NCBI RefSeq assembly: GCF_033568475.1
Contig: NC_133123.1
Coordinates: forward strand, 189,137,821-189,201,820
Direction of reading: 5' to 3'
DNA from: Henckelia pumila
Taxonomy: Eukaryota; Streptophyta; Magnoliopsida; Lamiales; Gesneriaceae
Length of the DNA: 64,000 nt
Part shown: positions 1 through 10,828 of the stretch, one piece after another
Position numbering within the stretch: the stretch's first letter is position 1
Layout of the letters: each line of letters starts with the position of its first letter
The notes under the pieces: model-generated
Told to the model about the DNA's origin: nothing
Database searches by the model: none
What the model saw: the letters and a program-made list of their open reading frames with translations, nothing else
Program-made: the position numbers and the translations under genes

Positions 1-54
1 ATTGTTAAACAATCATTGATATATGTCTGTTTTTCCTTTTCAGTATTTCATACA

Positions 55-3000
55 ATGAATTCGCGAAATCCTTTATTCTCGATCCTCGAACAAAACAAGC
101 TGACTGGCGCCAACTATACGGAATGGTTCCGGAAGTTGAAGATTGTCTTAACTTCGGAGAAAATGCTCTACGTGTTAGAGAAAGCACCTCCGAAGGAAGC
201 ACCAGCTGATATAAGTCCGGAGGAATTGGCCAAACTTGATGCATGGTGTGACCATGACATCAAGACCAAATGCTATATGCAAGCCTCGATGTCTGATGAA
301 CTCCAGAGGCGATTTGAGGACACGGTGAATGCTGCTGACATTCACACGCAACTCAAGGAACTTTTTGGGGCTCAGTCGAGGGCTGAAAGGTTCTCTACTG
401 TTAAGGAGTTGATGACGTGCCGCATGCGTGAAGGGACTTCGGTCCGTGATCATGGGGTACGAGTGATTTGGCTCATACAGAAGTTAGCGACCCTTGATTT
501 GGTGTTGGAGCATGAACTCAATGTGGACTTGCTGCTTCTATCTCTTCCTTCTTCATTTGATGGATTCGTGATAAATTTTAATATGAACAAGATAGAGGCC
601 ACCCTTGAAGAGATGGTCAATATGCTCGTTACATATGAATCCACACTTAAGAAGGATAAGCCAGCTTTCTTGGTGGGCTCCTCATCTTCTGCTAAGAAGG
701 GGCCAAGTATGAAGGGCAAGAAACGTTCTGCCCCACCCAAGAAAGTGGAACCCGAGAAGAAGCAAAAGACAAAGGCTTCAAACGATGGAAAATCCAAGGA
801 TGTTTGCCATTACTGCAAGAAGCCGGGTCATTGGAAGCGCAACTGCAAGGAGTATCTTGAGCAGTTGGGAACTGCAAAGGGTATGTTCTATATCGAAATA
901 AACATGTCACTTAATACAACTTTTTGGGTATTGGATACCGGATGTGGTTCTCACATTTGCAATGATTTGCAGGTGATGACAAGAAGTCGCAGGCTTAGAA
1001 TGGGTGAGACCCAGCTGAGGCTCGGGAATGGTTCCAGAGTTGAAGCTACGGCCATTGGAGATGTTTGTTTGATTTTGCAGAATGGTTTTAAATTATTGTT
1101 GAGAGATGTTTTATTTGTGCCAGATTTAATTAAAAACATTATTTCTATTTCTATGCTTGATAGAGATGGTTATTCTTGTAATTTTGTGAATGGGATTTGC
1201 AGTATTTACAAGAATGAATGTTTAATTGGAAATGGACAACTTGAAAACGATCTATATAATTTAAAACTAAAAGACGTTCCAGTGAATTGTATTGACAAAC
1301 CGGTAACAACAAACAAAAGGAAAATCGATAGTCAAAACCCGGCAAACCTTTGGCACGCTAGACTAGGTCATATTTCCTCAAGGAGGATGAACAAGCTAGT
1401 GGGAGAGGGCATGTTTGATATGTCTGATATTAACTCTCTACCTACTTGTGAATCCTGCCTAAAAGGGAAAATGACTAAATCTCCTTTTAAGGGGAAGCCT
1501 GAACGTAGTCAAAATCTGTTGGATTTGATCCATACAGATGTTTGTGGTCCATTTAGAGTAGGGACTCAACATGGCCACACCTACTTCATTACCTTTACTG
1601 ATGATTATTCTAGGTATGGGTATTTATATTTAATGAAATATAAGTCTGAAGCATTTGAAAAGTTCAAAGAATTCAAGGCTGAAGTAGAAAACAAGCTAGG
1701 TAAAAGTATTAAAGCACTTCGATCGGATCGAGGTGGAGAATACTTGAGTACCGAGTTTTTGGACTATCTAAAAGAGAATGGGATTCTCTCTCAGTGGACT
1801 CCTCCTATGACACCACAGCTTAATGGTGTATCGGAGCGTCGTAATCGAACTTTGTTGGACATGGTTCGATCTATGATGAGCTTCACTGAGCTTCCACCTT
1901 CGTTTTGGGGCTATGCGCTTGAAACGGCGGTATTGTTGTTGAACAACGTCCACACTAAAGCAGTGGACAAAACACCATACGAGTTATGGAATGGCAAAGC
2001 TCCTAAGTATTCGTACTTGAGGATTTGGGGATGTCCTGCTTACGTGAAGCGGACAGTGGGAGATAAGTTGGATAGTCGATCCAGCTTATGTTATTTTGTA
2101 GGGTATCCGAAGAATTCAATCGGATATTATTTCTATTATCCTGCTGAAACAAAGGTGTTTGTTTCACGGAATGCCACCTTCTTGGAGAAGGAGTTCTTAT
2201 TGGATAAGAAAGGCGAGATGATGGAACTCGAAGAAGTTCGAGAAGAACCCGAAATACAAAATAACGATCCCACACCTCAGGAACCATTGCTGGACACGCC
2301 TGCACCTAGAAGATCCGAGAGGACTTCTAGACCTCCAGTTCGATATGGTCTTCTTCTTGAAGAGGGTCAAGATGAACCCGACATTGGATGTGATCCAAGA
2401 AGCTTCAAGGAAGCAATTTCTGATGCGGATTCGAATTTATGGCTTGTTGCTATGCAGTCAGAATTGGATTCGATGCATACTAACCAAGTCTGGACTTTAG
2501 TGGATCCTCCCGATGGAATTGTTCCAATAGGGTGTAAATGGATCTACAAAAGAAAGCTTGGGCCTGATGGTAAGGTATTGACCTACAAGGCGCGATTGGT
2601 GGCTAAAGGTTATACTCAAAGGCAAGGAGTTGACTATGACGAAACCTTTTCACCAGTTGCAATGTTCAAGTCCATAAGAATCCTTATTGCCATAGCTGCA
2701 TGGTATGACTATGAGATATGGCAAATGGATGTGAAGACTGCTTTTCTTAATGGAGACATTAAGGAAGAAATCTATATGAAGCAGCCTGAGGGGTACACAT
2801 CCATGGGAAGCGAGCATAAGGTATGCAAGCTTCAGAGATCAATTTATGGTCTAAAACAAGCATCAAGAAGTTGGAACCAGAAATTTGATGAAACAATTAA
2901 AGACTTTGGTTTCATCAAGAACCCGGAGGAACCTTGCGTGTACAAGAAAGTAGTTAAGGATGCGGTGACATTCTTAGTACTTTATGTTGATGACATCCTA

Positions 3001-3969
3001 CTCATTGGGAATGATGTAGGGATGTTGCAGTCAACAAAGATATGGTTATCAGGTAGATTTTCGATGAAGGATTTGGGTGAGGCATCCTACATTCTTGGGA
3101 TACAGATCTATAGGGATAGATCTAAGAGAATGATAGGACTCACTCAATCAACCTACATCGATACCATATTGAAACGGTTTTCAATGGATGGGTCCAAGAG
3201 AGGACATCTACCCATGTGTCATGGAGTTTCTCTATCCAAGTCTATGTGTCCCAAGACTGATGCAGAGATAGAGAATATGACACATGTACCATATGCGTCA
3301 GCTATAGGTAGTATCATGTATGGGATGATATCTACCAGACCGGATGTAGCATTTGCTCTGAGTGTCACGAGCAGATATCAGTCTAATCCTGGTCAGATGC
3401 ATTGGAAAGCCGTGAAGGACATTCTTAAGTACTTGCGAAGGACTAAGAATATGTTCATGGTTTATGGAGGACGAGAACTCAAACTGGAAGGCTATACCGA
3501 CTCTAGCTTCCAAAGTGATGTGGATGACTCGAAGTCAACCTCTGGATTTGTGTTCATGCTCAATGGTGGTGCTGTCTCTTGGAAGAGTTCCAAGCAGGAC
3601 ACCACAGCGGATTCCACCACTGAGGCTGAATACATTGCAGCATCAGCTGCTGCTAAAGAGGCCGTTTGGATGAGGAATTTCGTCCAAGAGTTGGGCGTCA
3701 TTCCTGAATTTGTTGGTCCAGTCCCGGTGTACTGCGACAACACGGGTGCCGTTGCTCAAGCAAAGGAACCAAGGTCTCATCAAAGATCCAAACACGTACT
3801 GAGGAAATACCACATAATCCGGGAGATTGTGGAAAGAGGAGACATCAGTGTCGAACGAGTGGCCTCTGCAGACAATATCGCTGATCCACTTACTAAGCCT
3901 TTGCCAGGACCATTGTTTGACAAACATCGCGAAGCAATGGGTCTACGTAGTATGACTAGTTGGCTATAG
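55..3969 (+). CDS. Ty1/copia retrotransposon Gag-Pol polyprotein, intact reading frame
   Basis: Single open frame of 1,304 codons from ATG 55 to a stop at 3967-3969. I chose ATG 55 because the Gag-like N-terminus (MNSRNPLFSILEQNKLTG) starts there, after a pyrimidine-rich TTCCTTTTCAG. Domains in order: Gag; CCHC zinc knuckle CHYCKKPGHWKRNC near residue 251; aspartic protease LDTGCGSH near 293; integrase zinc finger (HARLGHIS...CESC) from about 434, followed by the DDE core (LRSDRGGEY, then QLNGVSERRNRTL); reverse transcriptase with YVDDILLIG at about 977; RNase H ending in TEAEYIAAS and ADPLTKPLPG. The order PR-INT-RT-RH is diagnostic of Ty1/copia. The lineage looks Tork/TAR-like, but that is a weak call. 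No internal stop or frameshift is seen, so the copy looks young. The 5' LTR and primer site lie left of the window. Confidence 0.95.
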   Translation: MNSRNPLFSILEQNKLTGANYTEWFRKLKIVLTSEKMLYVLEKAPPKEAPADISPEELAKLDAWCDHDIKTKCYMQASMSDELQRRFEDTVNAADIHTQLKELFGAQSRAERFSTVKELMTCRMREGTSVRDHGVRVIWLIQKLATLDLVLEHELNVDLLLLSLPSSFDGFVINFNMNKIEATLEEMVNMLVTYESTLKKDKPAFLVGSSSSAKKGPSMKGKKRSAPPKKVEPEKKQKTKASNDGKSKDVCHYCKKPGHWKRNCKEYLEQLGTAKGMFYIEINMSLNTTFWVLDTGCGSHICNDLQVMTRSRRLRMGETQLRLGNGSRVEATAIGDVCLILQNGFKLLLRDVLFVPDLIKNIISISMLDRDGYSCNFVNGICSIYKNECLIGNGQLENDLYNLKLKDVPVNCIDKPVTTNKRKIDSQNPANLWHARLGHISSRRMNKLVGEGMFDMSDINSLPTCESCLKGKMTKSPFKGKPERSQNLLDLIHTDVCGPFRVGTQHGHTYFITFTDDYSRYGYLYLMKYKSEAFEKFKEFKAEVENKLGKSIKALRSDRGGEYLSTEFLDYLKENGILSQWTPPMTPQLNGVSERRNRTLLDMVRSMMSFTELPPSFWGYALETAVLLLNNVHTKAVDKTPYELWNGKAPKYSYLRIWGCPAYVKRTVGDKLDSRSSLCYFVGYPKNSIGYYFYYPAETKVFVSRNATFLEKEFLLDKKGEMMELEEVREEPEIQNNDPTPQEPLLDTPAPRRSERTSRPPVRYGLLLEEGQDEPDIGCDPRSFKEAISDADSNLWLVAMQSELDSMHTNQVWTLVDPPDGIVPIGCKWIYKRKLGPDGKVLTYKARLVAKGYTQRQGVDYDETFSPVAMFKSIRILIAIAAWYDYEIWQMDVKTAFLNGDIKEEIYMKQPEGYTSMGSEHKVCKLQRSIYGLKQASRSWNQKFDETIKDFGFIKNPEEPCVYKKVVKDAVTFLVLYVDDILLIGNDVGMLQSTKIWLSGRFSMKDLGEASYILGIQIYRDRSKRMIGLTQSTYIDTILKRFSMDGSKRGHLPMCHGVSLSKSMCPKTDAEIENMTHVPYASAIGSIMYGMISTRPDVAFALSVTSRYQSNPGQMHWKAVKDILKYLRRTKNMFMVYGGRELKLEGYTDSSFQSDVDDSKSTSGFVFMLNGGAVSWKSSKQDTTADSTTEAEYIAASAAAKEAVWMRNFVQELGVIPEFVGPVPVYCDNTGAVAQAKEPRSHQRSKHVLRKYHIIREIVERGDISVERVASADNIADPLTKPLPGPLFDKHREAMGLRSMTSWL

Positions 3970-3983
3970 GGCAAGTGGGAGAT

Positions 3984-5847
3984 TGTAAGAGTGGGTGCCC
4001 AGTGAGCCAACTGTGTGGCTATGGGCTTTGTTGACTCTTTGTATAAACAATCTTTTGTTTAATATTATTTACACTTTTATGGCAATGACTTTATATTACT
4101 TCATATTGTTATATTGTGATATACTATTGTTGTTTTGATAAAGACCTTGAATATACTATAGTGTATGTAAGATGTGGTAGAACATGGGGATGTCTATCAT
4201 GAAATACATCTTATAGTCACTGTATATTCTAAAACCGTTCCTAGTCGATTGAGCCGTCCGATAATAAGGATAAGGATCGCTCGAGTTTGAGACTAGCATT
4301 TGCGATGCGGAGTACCACGTTTCATTGGTAGGGAACATGGAGATGTTCGAAGCATGCAAATGGATATTCATAGGATGAATAGTCGAACTACCCTATCCGG
4401 ACTTTCCAAGTGGTTATCACTTATCGAGTGGATAAAGTCCGCGGTTTTGGTTGTACACCATTAGTCCTTACGACTTGAAACATCATGGAGACTCTATATG
4501 CTAGTGCTGTGCTTTGACTCGTTTACCGACTCTATGGGGGTCATCAGGTGTCGAGATTGGGTATAGTTACGACACATATAGGAGTCAATGCATTGTTGTC
4601 AAGGATTCACCACATACTTGCGAGTGTGGATATCCTATGCGATCTGAGGAGATATTAGTGTGACAAATCTCTGGCCAGAGTACTTGATGTGATTTAAGAA
4701 ATGGTTTCTTAGTAGCACATGCGATGTCACTAATTTGATCTTCAAGATGCATTGCATAGTTATCGAATCTTGAGCGACTCTCGATATACCAATGGTTGTT
4801 GATTCGATCGGGATATATGGATGAAGGGACCGTACTGTACGCTAACCAAAATCTACTGGTTCTTGTAGGCACTATCAGTGATACCTAGGGAATCATGGGG
4901 CGATGTTGCTAGGCGCTTTACCATGATTCGTTGGGCAAGTCGGAAAGTGTTGTTCCGAGTCACAAGGAGTTGTGAGCCCACGGCTAGCTGTATCCCTGAA
5001 CCATTGAGGGTCACACAGTGTAATGGAGTTTTAATCCCCGTTGAGATAGTTAAATTTAAAGAGTTAAATTTAATGAACTAAGGAGTTGGACTTCTTAAAT
5101 AAGAGTAAGGGAGTAGGATTTCCTAAAATGACATAGGGATGGACATTTTTGGAAACCACTGAATTCGAATTCAGGAAAATTTATTTTGACTTTAAAACGT
5201 GCAGAAATGGTTTCTGTGCACATTGGTGAAATCGTTTCATCAATCGGAGTCACGATGAATTTTATATTAATTTCTGAACGAGCGGGCTTTGCTTGTCGGG
5301 CCCCAGCTTATGACTAATGGGCCCTAAGGTGTTAGTGGCCTGCATTATAAATAAGTTATTTCAGTACAGAAATTACACACAACAGGTCATTATTTTGAGA
5401 GCAATTTTCGAAAACCCTACCCTCTCTCTCAAACATATTTCGGCCGCCCCCCTTCACTCTGCCCGAGAAATTCCGGTCTGTGATTTTGAATTGCAGTCAG
5501 GAATAACGAATCAAATTCGTGTATTCTCTTCGCAGAAAACTTCTGATAGATTTTCTAGTGCAATCTATCAGAGGGATTAAACCTCTGTTCGTGGACCTGA
5601 TTGAAGGCGTTCATCGGTTCCAGGGAGAGACAACAAGAGCAGAATTGTTCTGTTGGTGTCCATTAATCTCGTTGCGAGATTTGAGGTAAAATTTATTTAA
5701 TTGTTATTTAAATTTTACACACACAATAATTCAATCGTTGTATGGTTGATACCCACACCATGGAAACGTTCCATGAGAAAATTTTTAAACTTCCGCTGCA
5801 CCGGGTATCAATCGTAATTGGTCTGGGAACTCACCAGTTTTCCAACA
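3984..5847 (+). mobile_element. 3' LTR of the copia element
   Basis: The LTR begins TGTAAGAGTGGGTGCC right after a purine-rich tract (GGGCAAGTGGGAGAT) that serves as polypurine tract, 14 bp past the polyprotein stop. It ends TTTTCCAACA, giving TG...CA ends and about 1.86 kb. A TATA box (TATAAATA) lies at 5346-5353. With the 5' LTR outside the window, neither LTR identity nor target-site duplication can be checked. The right end is inferred from the TG...CA rule and the usual CCAACA ending of copia LTRs. Confidence 0.7.
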
Positions 5848-5873
5848 TTTACAGGGGTGATATATGAAATGTC

Positions 5874-5929
<56 letters not shown>

Positions 5930-6133
5930 CCCACAAACATACTGAAATAGATATAACATATACATGATAAATTTTATATATATATGTCCCCACACACATA
6001 CTGACATACATATAAATGATAAATATTTCATATGTTTTCCATCATATATCCGCACAAACATCTCGGAGTACCCCACAACATATATACACCCTGCTATAAT
6101 ATATGATTTATGCTACATATATATACAATAAAG
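5848..6133. other. AT-rich spacer with (TA)n microsatellite
   Basis: Between the copia LTR and the hAT-like element. It contains an uninterrupted TA repeat at about 5877-5926 and shorter TA runs with CCCCACA(C/A)ACATACTGA(A/C)ATA repeats near 5928-6005. No gene is supported; short frames here translate only the dinucleotide repeat. Bases 6126-6133 (CAATAAAG) are the left target duplication of the next element. Confidence 0.8.
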
Positions 6134-6160
6134 TAGGGGTAGAACAAGGATTCAAAATTA

Positions 6161-6308
6161 GGTGGGGCTGAATCAGCCCCATGTTAGTAATAATTAGAGT
6201 CAATATTAAATTCAAGTCGAATCAAAATTTCTTAGGTGGGGCTGAATCAGCCCCATGTTAGTAATAATTAGAGTCAATATTAAATTCAAGTCGAATCAAA
6301 ATTTCTTA
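6161..6308. repeat. 74-bp tandem duplication in hAT subterminal region
   Basis: Two near-identical 74-bp units (6161-6234 and 6235-6308), each starting GGTGGGGCTGAATCAGCCCC, which is itself an inverted motif around GGGGCTGAATCAGCCCC. The duplication lies just inside the left terminal repeat. Confidence 0.9.
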
Positions 6309-6695
6309 AATCTAATTATCGACAAATTAAAACTATCGACAAATTAACCGAATACACATAATTTTACTATAACATGAAACATACTAGACAGAAAAATTGT
6401 TATTTCGGTCGGAAACTGAATTAACTGAACTTATAGATTTTTTTAAAAAATCAAGCTTTAACTATCAAATTTTAATATAAAATATGAACTAAATAAATTT
6501 AAGTTTTATTTAAAAATATATATATTTCCAAGTTTAATTTTATTGTCCAATAAAATTTTATTAAAAATTTGTAATATTTATATCTTCATAAACTTTATTA
6601 AAAATTTAATAATATTAATTTTTTTATTATAAAAGTTCGATTTCTTGGTTAACCAAATTAAAATTTTATGTTAAAAGTCGAAACGAAACATAATT
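6309..6695. other. AT-rich interior of the hAT-like element
   Basis: Very AT-rich sequence with many short A and T runs. I see no gene, terminal repeat or RNA gene. It separates the tandem duplication from the SIRE-type LTR. Confidence 0.6.
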
Positions 6696-7888
6696 TGTTA
6701 TAAACTAATGGGGGGGATTAGGTTCTATTGACAACTTTAGTCATTTAAAGCGATTATGCAAGTACGCAAGCGAAAGACTTAAAGCAATCAATAATAAATG
6801 CGGTAAATAAATGCGTAATGTAAATAAAGCAGTAAAAGGGATAAGAGATGTTTATGGAAGTTTGACGATAAATCGTCTACGTCTCTCCTTCTTGGTTAAG
6901 ATCGATTAACCAAGGATCCACTAGCACTTCAACGTCTTGGCCTTGATGGCTCCAAGGATAGCCGTATAACTCAACACGATCATCACGCCGATACAACTCA
7001 AACACTTGGCCTTAAGAGCTCCAAGGATAGCCTCAACACAACAACACACTTGGATTCACACTCAAGTATTTACAAAGATCGCACAACCAACTCACAAATT
7101 ATTTTTACAAACAACTCTCGATTTTTTAGCGAATATATCGAATAACTCTTTTATAGAACACTTCGAATGAGAGGAGATGCTTGAAAAAGATGAGAGTGAA
7201 TTGGATAATTTGAAATGTCTTCAAATGGAATGTATTTATAGTTGCCAATCCGGGTTGGTTCGGAGCCTCCGAACTGTACTTCGGGTCGTCCGAACGTTGT
7301 CAGATTCAAGTTCAAATTTCTACGGCTGGTGAACTATTCGGAGGTCCGAACTCATCTTCGGGTCATCCGAACGGATGCATTAAATTCATTCCGGTAAATT
7401 TCTTCCGAAAAAATCTTCAGTGGCCGTAAAGTAGTTTGGGTCCTCTGAACTTGTCTTCGCGTCGTCCGAAGTGTGCATTTCGTGGCCTCTGAGAGTGCCT
7501 TCGAGCAATATTAAATTCCAGGAAATACTTCGGACCGTCCGAACTGACTTCGGATCTTCCGAAGTGGTATTCGTCGCCTCCGAGCCTGTCCTCCGATCTT
7601 TATTTAATTCTGAATAATCTTCGAGTCATCCGAACCCTCTTCGAACCGTCCGAACCTGGGCAAATTCGAACCATTAAATTTTTTATCTCCAATTTTTTAT
7701 TATCGGTTATTGCTTCCAATATTCTTCATACTCAAACATTTTATTATCTGCAAATTTCTCACTTTAAACTATTAGTAACGATTAACCGAGTTTTGTAATC
7801 ATCAAAACATATTAATTTGAGATTTATTAATGCATTAAAAACATTAATCTCATTACACGAGATTTGTATGCGTTTAAGGCGTAACAAT
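6696..7888 (-). mobile_element. LTR of a SIRE-like copia fragment (minus orientation)
   Basis: On the minus strand the LTR would begin TGTTACGCC at 7888, immediately after a polypurine tract (AAAAAGGGGGATAT), and end TATAACA at 6696. The ends give a 5-bp TGTTA/TAACA inverted repeat and about 1.19 kb. A minus-strand TATA box (CTATAAATA) lies near 7231-7239. Upstream of it (higher coordinates) is a dense array of TTCGG...CCGAA motifs. The left boundary is less certain than the right. The partner LTR is missing. Confidence 0.55.
7250..7665 (-). promoter_or_regulatory. Array of TTCGG-N-TCCGAA near-palindromes in LTR U3
   Basis: About ten imperfect copies of a 14-16-bp near-palindrome, such as TTCGGAGCCTCCGAAC, TTCGGACCGTCCGAAC and TTCGGATCTTCCGAAG. 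They lie upstream (minus sense) of the LTR TATA box. The layout suggests tandem binding sites or hairpin-forming units in U3; function is inferred only. Sequence between copies is not conserved. Confidence 0.7.
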
Positions 7889-8187
7889 ATCCCCCTTTTT
7901 GATGATCACAAAACTTGGTTAAATAGGAGAAATAAAATATAAAAAATAGAGCAATAATAATATATTTAAACAATTTAATCAAATATTGTTTAAGCATTAA
8001 ATATTAAAACTCCCCCTCAATTTAATATTTAATTATTTAACAAAATTAATTCTCCCTCTTTTTACGATAATCAAAAAGAAATTAATAAAAGACTAGAAAA
8101 TTAAAATACACAATAATTTCATTAAAAATAATATTGAATTTTACATAGAAAGCATAAACAAATACAACTTAAAATGCAAAATAAAAT

Positions 8188-9417
8188 CTAAGAGTCATCA
8201 TTGTGTTGCGGCGGAGGATAGCGGGAGAAAAGGTCATCAAAGCGAGTCTCCAACGAGGCAACTCTCATAGTCAGCGCATCCATAAAAGCAGTAGAAGATG
8301 CAAAGTGGCTGGCTAGATTCCCTTCAATGCGCTGAAGAGTCTCGAAAAGACGTTAGACTGATGAGCGGGGGTAGCAGGAATCTCGGGAATCTCAAATGGA
8401 AGCTCGCCAAGATTGGCTGGAAAAGACTGAAAGCCAGAAGAATAAGGTCATTTTTCTACAGGCGTCCCATTGGGAAAGCCCTTAGCCTGAGAGGTGGGTG
8501 AAAGACTTGAATAAGAGAGTGAAAAGTGTTTGTTCGGAAAATATTTCTTAAAATCACGAGTTGGCTCATCAACCAACGAGAAAGGACAGGATTCAAAGAT
8601 AGTTCCATCTTGGTAATCGTAGAATGGTTGAAAGTATGAAAATCAGAGATGGAAAAAAGAGTTAAGCCAACAAAAGAAATGTCAAAGTGAGTCAAAATGC
8701 GGTTGATGATACGAGCAAAAGGTAGAGAAACTTTCCTCGTGGCTTTAGCCGCATTATGCATAGCGTGCATAATGAAGCGAGGAAGGTTGAAAGGACGGGA
8801 GGAAACGATATGATAGAGAACATAAAGGTCAAGATATTTGCAGGTGGAGGAATCTCCACTGCGCGGAATGATATAAGTGGTGATCAATTTCTGGATGATT
8901 TGGTAGTCGGAACGGAGTTGCTTTAAAAGCATACGATCATCGGCAACAGTAGCAGGACGTCCAAGAATAGTAGAAAGGACCTCATCTCGATCAAAAGTAG
9001 GATCGACGAGAGGCCATCCCTGACCAAAGTAGTTGCTGGGTCCCTCCGTATGAAGATCAACCACTCAGCAAAGTTGGAGACAGAAAAGAGAATATGCCGA
9101 CCCTGGACAATCGTGGTGATATAGAGCTCTTCGCCAAGTTCAAGTTCCAGGTTGGCATAGAACTCGTAAAGTAACTCTGGGAAAATAGAATCTGGAATGG
9201 AAGGCTGAAAAAAAGATTCCAAATGTTGGGCAGTAATGAGAGGCAACAACAGAAGATGAGATGTCGCAAGATAGGTGACATCGAAAATAAGACCGGGTAG
9301 AATAGGTCGAGTGGGGTATTCGTCCGGGATAGGACGTGAAATAGCAGGTAAGTTGGGATCATGAATAGGGATAGGGCGACTAGATCTAGCTTGATCACGA
9401 TGGCGTTTGGCAGGCAT
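8188..9417 (-). pseudogene. Third ORF of SIRE-like element (plant transposon protein-like), frameshifted
   Basis: On the minus strand, ATG at 9417 starts MPAKRHRDQARSSRP, followed by a region with LLYEFYANLELELGEELY and then NFAEWLIF. That pattern resembles the putative plant transposon protein domain found downstream of pol or gag in plant LTR elements. The frame breaks near 9060-8920, continues in a second frame (WPLVDPTFDRDEVLSTILGRPA...) to about 8456, and a third piece (MDALTMRVASLETRFDD...) reaches a stop at 8188. About 410 codons in total if unbroken. It sits between RNase H (10.0 kb) and the LTR, where SIRE elements carry an env-like or extra ORF. Function unknown. A TATA box about 70 bp upstream suggests its own promoter. 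Confidence 0.55.
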
Positions 9418-9479
9418 TTTGTAGGTTAGAACTAAGGAAGAGAAAAGAAGTGATTTTGGTGTGAAGAAATCGGATGGCC

Positions 9480-9830
9480 CGAGGGGATATTTATAGCCGA
9501 AGGTTCGGACGGTCCGAACTGGGTTCGGACGGCCCGAAGATGATTACCGAGGTGATAAGTTTTATCTTTATCGGACAGACTGTAATTCGGAGGGCCCGAA
9601 GTGAGTTTGGAGGGTCCGAACCGTTCAATTTGAGTTCGTGTCCTCCGAATAATTTCGGAGGACCCGAAGGTAAGGCGGTCAAAATTTGAAGTTTTACCGC
9701 TCAGAGTTCGGATGGCCCAAATTCGGAGGGTCCGAACTGGCCATTTTGGAGGGAATTTTGAAAGCTTTGAACTGAAAAGGCGTGAGGCAGTTCGGGTGGT
9801 CCGAACAGGCCGAAGTCAAAAACTCGAAAA
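9480..9830 (-). promoter_or_regulatory. Internal promoter-like region with TATA box and near-palindrome array
   Basis: On the minus strand a TATA box (CTATAAATAT, plus coordinates 9487-9496) lies about 70 bp before ATG 9417. It is preceded by roughly nine TTCGGACGGTCCGAA-type near-palindromes. The layout copies that of the LTR U3 at 7.25-7.66 kb. The TATA and motifs are directly visible; promoter activity is inferred. Confidence 0.55.
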
Positions 9831-10007
9831 TGACCTTAAAATTTTTAAATTTTGCAATTTAAGTTAAATCAAATAATTCACATAAAATGTGAGCTTTTTA
9901 ATTTTCAATAAATACAATTGATTTATATTATCCAAAATTAAATTGCTCGAATTTAATATTAAGCTTCCCCTTAATGTGACATTAAATTTATTTTATGTCT
10001 ACAACGA

Positions 10008-10655
10008 TTACAACTCAATCATGTCAAGTTCACCACGCAAACGAATAAAAGAATTTTCATCTAATGATTTTGTAAAAATGTCGGCAATTTGATTTGACGT
10101 GTCAACATATTGAAGTTCAACTTTATTTTGTTCGATGTGGCCGGTCACGAATAAAATGATGACGAATATCAATATGTTTGGTGCGCGAATGTTGAATCGG
10201 GTTCTTTGTAAGACATATGGCGCTAGTGTTATCACAAAAAATAGGGATTTTTGAAAAAGATACACCATATATAGCAATTGAAGCTTCATCCAAAAATTTT
10301 GCGCACAACAGCTACCGGCAGCCATATATTCGGCTTCGGTTGTTGACAACGCAACACAATTTTGCTTTTTGAAAAACCAAGAAACTAAACAGTTTCCTAA
10401 AAAGAAACAAGTTTCACTAGTGCTTTTCCTGTCCATCTTATATCCACCAAAGTCGGCATCGCAATAATCTTTTAAATCAAAGAAAGAATTTTTCGAATAC
10501 CACAAGACGAGATTTGGAGTATTTGAAAGATATTTGAAAATGATTTTTAAGGCGAACAAATGTGATTCCTTTGGACATGATTGAAAATCGTGCACATAAG
10601 CAAACACTAAACATAATGTCCGGTCTACTAGCAGTAGCATATAGTAAAGAGTCAT
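10008..10655 (-). pseudogene. SIRE-like copia Pol C-terminus (RNase H), truncated
   Basis: Open frame for the end of a Ty1/copia polyprotein: [49 protein letters not shown], then IADIFTKSL, ending in a stop near 10010. These are the RNase H motifs of the SIRE/Maximus branch. Reverse transcriptase, integrase, protease and Gag are absent; the sequence stops abruptly near 10655 next to a LINE tail. The next element part downstream (minus sense) is the extra ORF at 9417. Confidence 0.8.
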
Positions 10656-10828
10656 ACTACAAAAGGAAGATTGATCTTATGCATGAAGGATATTAATGAA
10701 ATTGCTCATGTTGTTGCTAGGAATGCATATTAATTGTTGTCCTAGCCCTAGTTCATGGGTTGAGGCACCAACATTTGTGGTGGCCCTTCTCTCACCCGTT
10801 TGTAATCGTCTTGATCAAAAAAAAAAAT
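10656..10828 (+). mobile_element. 5'-truncated LINE 3' end with poly(A)
   Basis: A short in-frame tail reads NEIAHVVARNAY then a stop, typical of the RNase H end of plant LINE ORF2. A short 3' UTR follows, with CCGTTTGTAATCGTCTTGATC, and a run of A at about 10817-10827. No clear target duplication was found. It abuts the broken SIRE pol fragment, so this insertion may have come with the deletion. Confidence 0.6.

Noticed and set aside
5808-6076. Two frames rich in Tyr-Ile repeats
   Set aside because: They translate the (TA)n microsatellite.
8298-8501. Short plus-strand frame
   Set aside because: Antisense to the minus-strand third ORF of the SIRE-like element, which has coherent protein sequence on both sides.
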